DNA from: Setomelanomma holmii | Lineage: Eukaryota; Ascomycota; Dothideomycetes; Pleosporales; Phaeosphaeriaceae | Direction: 5' to 3' | DNA length: 10,616 bases | Assembly: GCA_010015745.1 (NCBI GenBank) | Contig: ML978464.1 | Coordinates: 1 to 10,616 of the forward strand | In this document: in pieces, positions 8,169 through 10,616 of the stretch | Position numbering within the stretch: position 1 is the first letter of the stretch | Layout of the letters: every line of letters begins with the position of its first letter | Notes under the pieces: model-generated | Told to the model about the DNA's origin: nothing | The model's input: the letters and a program-made list of their open reading frames with translations, nothing else | The model's database searches: none | Translations under genes and position numbers: made by a program

Positions 8169-8464
8169 GTGTCACAAGAGGCAACAAGCAGTGATCTCAA
8201 AGCTTACAAAGAAGCTTGATTTGTATGCTACGTTCGATACTCAGGTGTAATTACAAGACGTTGCGTGAAGAAAAAAAGCAGAGAGTCCTGCCTTTGGTAT
8301 ACATATAGCAGCGGAAGGCTTGTGTGATGTTATGCAGCTGTCAAGCAGTGACGTACTGTCATAGACGGTGCGTTGTGCTGCTGGAGCAGGAGCTCGCAGG
8401 CAGGAAGCAGGTGCGTACATGAAAGAGGCAAGTGTCAAGGGAACCACAGTGGTTACCGTGACAC
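8169..8464. mobile_element. 296-bp MITE-like insertion in the GST gene
   Basis: It begins GTGTCAC (8169-8175) and ends with the exact inverse GTGACAC (8458-8464). It is flanked by CAC on both sides (8166-8168 and 8465-8467), a 3-bp direct repeat. Excision with one CAC rejoins the GST codons exactly. Inside are a near-palindrome GGAACCACAGTGGTTACC (8440-8457), a direct repeat AAGAGGCAA (8176-8184 and 8423-8431) and a direct repeat AAGCAGTGA (8186-8194 and 8343-8351). There is no coding capacity. The exact ends could shift by up to three bases because of the CAC repeat. A retained intron is less likely because the precise junctions are not GT-AG. Confidence 0.78.
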
Positions 8465-8946
8465 CACTCGATCATTATACGGCAAAAATGCCAGATCCGC
8501 AAACGTGATTTTGTCCCCAACGAGCCAGTCTTTGCCTTCGAGCAAACCTTCGAGAACGCTTAAGATCCGGCGCGTCTCGTTTTGGTACCGCTCGATTGCG
8601 CTGGGAAGGTTTTCATAATGGAAGACGGAGAACCAGCCTAATTGGCCAAAATATGGTACCTGGCCGCTGACTTGGTACATGAGGTACTGATTCAAATGAC
8701 TGCGGCGGATGAGGTCGGTATAAGTGAGTTTCTTCTTCGTGTCGTATTGTTCGATCAAGTACTGGGTAATGGCGCCGGTTTCCCACAGTGTGATATCAGT
8801 GTTTGGGTCCTGGATTGCGGGGGCCCGGCCGTTGGGATTGATGTCGATGAATGGCTTTTTCTTGACGTCGGCGAAGCTGAAGGAGTGGATGTGGTATGGA
8901 ATGGCGAGTTCTTCGAGGATGACGATTACTTTCGAGGTATTCGGTC

Positions 8947-8985
8947 CTGGCGCTGTAGTGTGTCAGTGATTGTATAAGTTAGGAC
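8947..8985 (-). other. Apparent 39-nt intron (or short duplication) in the GST gene
   Basis: Read on the minus strand it starts GTCCTA, contains CACTGACAC (a possible CTGAC branch site), then CTACAG, and ends CGCCAG. Removing it joins CCC CCA G to GA CCG AAT, giving the family-like PPGPN. It holds an in-frame TGA, so it must be removed for expression. The donor is weak and 39 nt is very short even for fungi. PGPN codons occur in the same frame at both edges, so a 39-bp duplication is an alternative. Confidence 0.5.
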
Positions 8986-9110
8986 CTGGGGGGTGTGACT
9001 TGCGGGTGCCCAAGACTTTGATGGATTTGGCCGTGGTCGCCATGTCTTGCTTCAGTCCGGTGAATGTCAAGATGAATTGACATGCTAGTTTAATGCGACT
9101 TGATACAGAC

Positions 9111-9118
9111 TTTATATA
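9111..9118 (-). promoter_or_regulatory. Probable TATA box of the GST gene
   Basis: On the minus strand this reads TATATAAA, 68 bp before the GST ATG. This is a normal spacing for a fungal core promoter and supports the chosen start at 9043. Confidence 0.5.
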
Positions 9119-9393
9119 CGTCTCTATGATCGGCAGGGTCGGGCGTAAACAGCTGTGTTGTCTTGGACCAGCGAGGCGCCTGGAAGAAAGCCTGCGGGGT
9201 CGTGTTTGATACCGTATCGGGACTTTCCAGGCGTGGTCATAAGTATTCAGGTACTTCGTCCGGTATCCGTATAAGTGCTGACATGGCTGTCCTACTAGAT
9301 TTGCTGCCTCGTTATGTATCTCTTGTCAAAAGCAGATGCCAAACAACTTGCCATACCAAGACTTCGAAATAGCAGCCGCTCTTGCAAACTTAC

Positions 9394-9571
9394 GTCGTGA
9401 TCTTCCTCTCGCGTAATGGGCCGCAATTGGTATAGCGCTGGTCGTCGAAATGGTAGATTCACAATTTTCGGAGGGATTGCCTGAGCTCATCATCATCTCG
9501 AGGGCGTACATTACAAAGAATGAGACTGCAAACCCAGCTCTTGACTCGTAGATTGCAGATCCTGATACCAT
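9394..9571 (-). CDS. Unrecognised short frame ending at a canonical splice donor
   Basis: On the minus strand an ATG at 9571 opens a frame of 59 codons containing a hydrophobic stretch (GFAVSFFVMYALEMMM). It is followed directly by GTAAGT (9393-9388), a consensus fungal 5' splice site. Reading through the donor the frame stays open to about 9326. I could not identify a convincing next exon or any family; the downstream DNA soon becomes the GST promoter. It could be the first exon of a small gene, a gene remnant next to the hAT element, or chance. Confidence 0.2.
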
Positions 9572-9597
9572 GCTGTGCAGAGTTGCTAACAATCAGT

Positions 9598-9689
9598 CTG
9601 ATTTGATATATTTGACTGGCCTGACTGCCAAGCCGCAGTTAGGCCAATATCAAAGCGAAGCTGCTCAGATCTCAGTCAGATCAAATCAG
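9598..9689. repeat. Nested inverted repeat (hairpin) at the border of the hAT relic
   Basis: The inner arms are GGCCTGACTG (9618-9627) and CAGTTAGGCC (9636-9645), pairing at 9 of 10 positions around an 8-nt loop. The outer arms are CTGATTTGAT (9598-9607) and its perfect inverse ATCAAATCAG (9680-9689). It sits where gene-like composition changes to the AT-rich leader of the hAT relic. It may be a subterminal hAT sequence or a separate small element. Confidence 0.55.
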
Positions 9690-10040
9690 GAGCGCTAGCT
9701 TGATTAGTTTAATTAAGATCAGATTAATATATTGTTGTTTTAGTAGTTGTTTTAGTAGTGCAGAAGTAAGACTAAAGTTAGTTTTGTAAGGTTATTCTTA
9801 AGGCTCAAATAAGCGATTAGTGCATAAATCTTAGTTTCTCAGTCAATTAGCTACCTAATTATCTGATCTTTCTGCCTATTATTGCTATCTATTATCGCGT
9901 CAGTATACAGCTAAAACGCGGCTTTCTAGTGTTGATATGCCTGCCTAGCCTCTCTCTTAACTCTACTGCCTTATTCAACGCGACTGTTGCGACAATCCTC
10001 TGCCGAACGCGTCCCTTAGGCCAGCTGCCAGAGCTCCCTT
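9690..10040 (+). other. AT-rich leader of the hAT relic
   Basis: No gene is supported. Composition is strongly AT-rich to about 9910. A 12-bp unit, TGTTTTAGTAGT, is tandemly repeated at 9736-9747 and 9748-9759. From 9938 to 10040 a Pro/Ala-rich reading (NPLPNASL) may be the frameshifted N-terminus of the transposase. The AT bias suits RIP or an element's untranslated end. Confidence 0.45.
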
Positions 10041-10616
10041 GACGACGACCTAGACAATCCTGAGGCTGTACAGACTGACGAGGACGGAGATTTCGATGGT
10101 TTAGACTGGGCTCGCATCCCACACCTGGAGCGGCGCAGTAAGGAGCACTTGAAGGGTTCTCTAAGTTGGATATACTACTACAGTTGGCCTGTCTATGACC
10201 GCTTCAAGCTGCGTAACTACTAGCTTTGTCGCTATTGTCACGATAGTAAGAAGCTTGGAGGAGAGTTTGACGCCAGATCTACCTTATCTGCTACCACCTA
10301 CCTGGCTAGATGCGTCAAAGGTCACGGCATAGGACTAGAAGGTCCTGTTCAGTCACCTTTTGACCCAAATTAAGGCACCCTCATAGCCCTCATGCGGCAG
10401 AACAACGTTAAGGTGTCGCAGAGCGTTGCTAATGAGATTTCAGAGTCGTTTAGCAAGCCCAGGTTTCAAGACGCGCTGATAGATTAGGTGGCTAGCGACA
10501 ACTAGAGCCTGCGCATCATTATGTCAGATTCAAAGGGGTTCTTGATGATGTTGATAACTGATGTGTATTGATCCTGTGTTCGTCTGAACTCTGACCAGCG
10601 GGTTTTGGTGTTCCCC
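10041..10616 (+). pseudogene. hAT-family transposase, N-terminal fragment, RIP-degraded
   Basis: With stops ignored, one frame runs from 10041 to the window end. It begins with an acidic segment (LDDDLDNPEAVQTDEDG), then DWARIPHL. A BED-like zinc-finger region follows, with LCRYCH and a trailing Cys/His pair in LARCVKGHGI. After that comes the hAT-typical segment NNVKVSQSVANEISESF, then KPRFQDALID. In-frame stops start at 10221, 10371, 10485, 10503 and 10569. Those at 10485 (TGG to TAG in the family DWV motif) and 10503 (CAG to TAG in DNQS) are RIP-type. The catalytic core and dimerisation domain would lie beyond the window. The N-terminus appears shifted by one base near 10040. It cannot encode a working transposase. 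Confidence 0.82.

Larger units (their letters stand above)
7932..9043 (-). pseudogene. Glutathione S-transferase (fungal Ure2p-like group), interrupted by a 296-bp insertion
   Basis: The enzyme would conjugate glutathione to electrophiles in the cytosol. Exon 1 (9043-8986) starts ATG in good context and encodes MATTAKSIKVLGTRKSHPP. A 39-nt apparent intron (8985-8947, GT-AG) follows. Exon 2 gives the thioredoxin-like domain (GPNTSKVIVILEELAIPY, NPNGRAPAI, LWETGAITQYLIEQYD) and the helical domain (YLMYQVSGQVPYFGQLGW ... WLVGDKITFADLAFLPYNDRV). There the frame breaks at the insertion. After removing 8169-8467 it resumes in frame as EWFLGVPAEERW, then FPNVKGWHERM. A further in-frame TAG (8033-8031) precedes 32 family-like codons ending at TAG 7934-7932. 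The gene less the intron and insertion is 774 nt, 257 residues, normal for fungal GSTs. As it stands, translation would end soon after the DRV segment, losing the last helices. It is convergent with the SRR1-like gene, stops 126 bp apart. Confidence 0.88.

Noticed and set aside
7846..8250. 134-codon plus-strand frame with hydrophobic segments
   Set aside because: It is antisense to the GST C-terminal part and runs into the insertion; no independent evidence.
9163..9372. 69-codon plus-strand frame upstream of the GST gene
   Set aside because: No recognisable motif, no promoter or splice context, and composition does not differ from surrounding intergenic DNA.

Overview
The window looks like a transposon-rich accessory stretch of a filamentous ascomycete chromosome. 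A Dothideomycete of the Pleosporales type is my inference, not proven. The grounds are compact genes with few or very short introns, TATA boxes well upstream of the ATGs, and Fot1/pogo-like and hAT-like transposase relics. The relics are riddled with in-frame TAG/TAA codons that fit CpA-to-TpA change, as produced by repeat-induced point mutation (RIP). Nothing suggests bacterial operons.

Layout. Positions 1-292: a CTG/GCT-rich stretch with an open minus-strand Ala/Thr-rich frame that leaves the window. Positions 295-2608: a full-length, dead Fot1/pogo (Tc1-mariner) element with TA target duplications, 43-bp terminal inverted repeats and a ruined transposase. The transposase is itself interrupted by a 176-bp nested insertion (1239-1414). 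Positions 2611-3169: no gene, upstream region of the next gene. Positions 3170-4504: intact salicylate-hydroxylase-like FAD monooxygenase (+). Positions 5118-6221: intact Old Yellow Enzyme (+). Positions 6711-7805: SRR1-like domain gene (+) with two in-frame stops. Positions 7932-9043: glutathione S-transferase gene (-), convergent with the previous one and broken by a 296-bp insertion (8169-8464). Positions 9044-9597: GST promoter and an unrecognised short minus-strand frame. Positions 9598-10616: hairpin, AT-rich leader and a RIP-like hAT transposase fragment cut by the window end.

How the genes may work together. A flavin monooxygenase of aromatic acids, an ene-reductase for alpha,beta-unsaturated carbonyls and a GST would suit a small detoxification or aromatic-catabolism set. 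They sit on separate promoters and no cluster-specific regulator is present, so co-function is only inferred. Two of the four genes are decaying.

The most novel item is a pair of short insertions, one in the transposase relic and one in the GST. Each is flanked by a 3-bp direct repeat and ends in GTGTNAC-like inverted termini. Removing either one, plus one repeat copy, restores the interrupted reading frame exactly. They are candidates for an undescribed family (or two) of miniature inverted-repeat elements.
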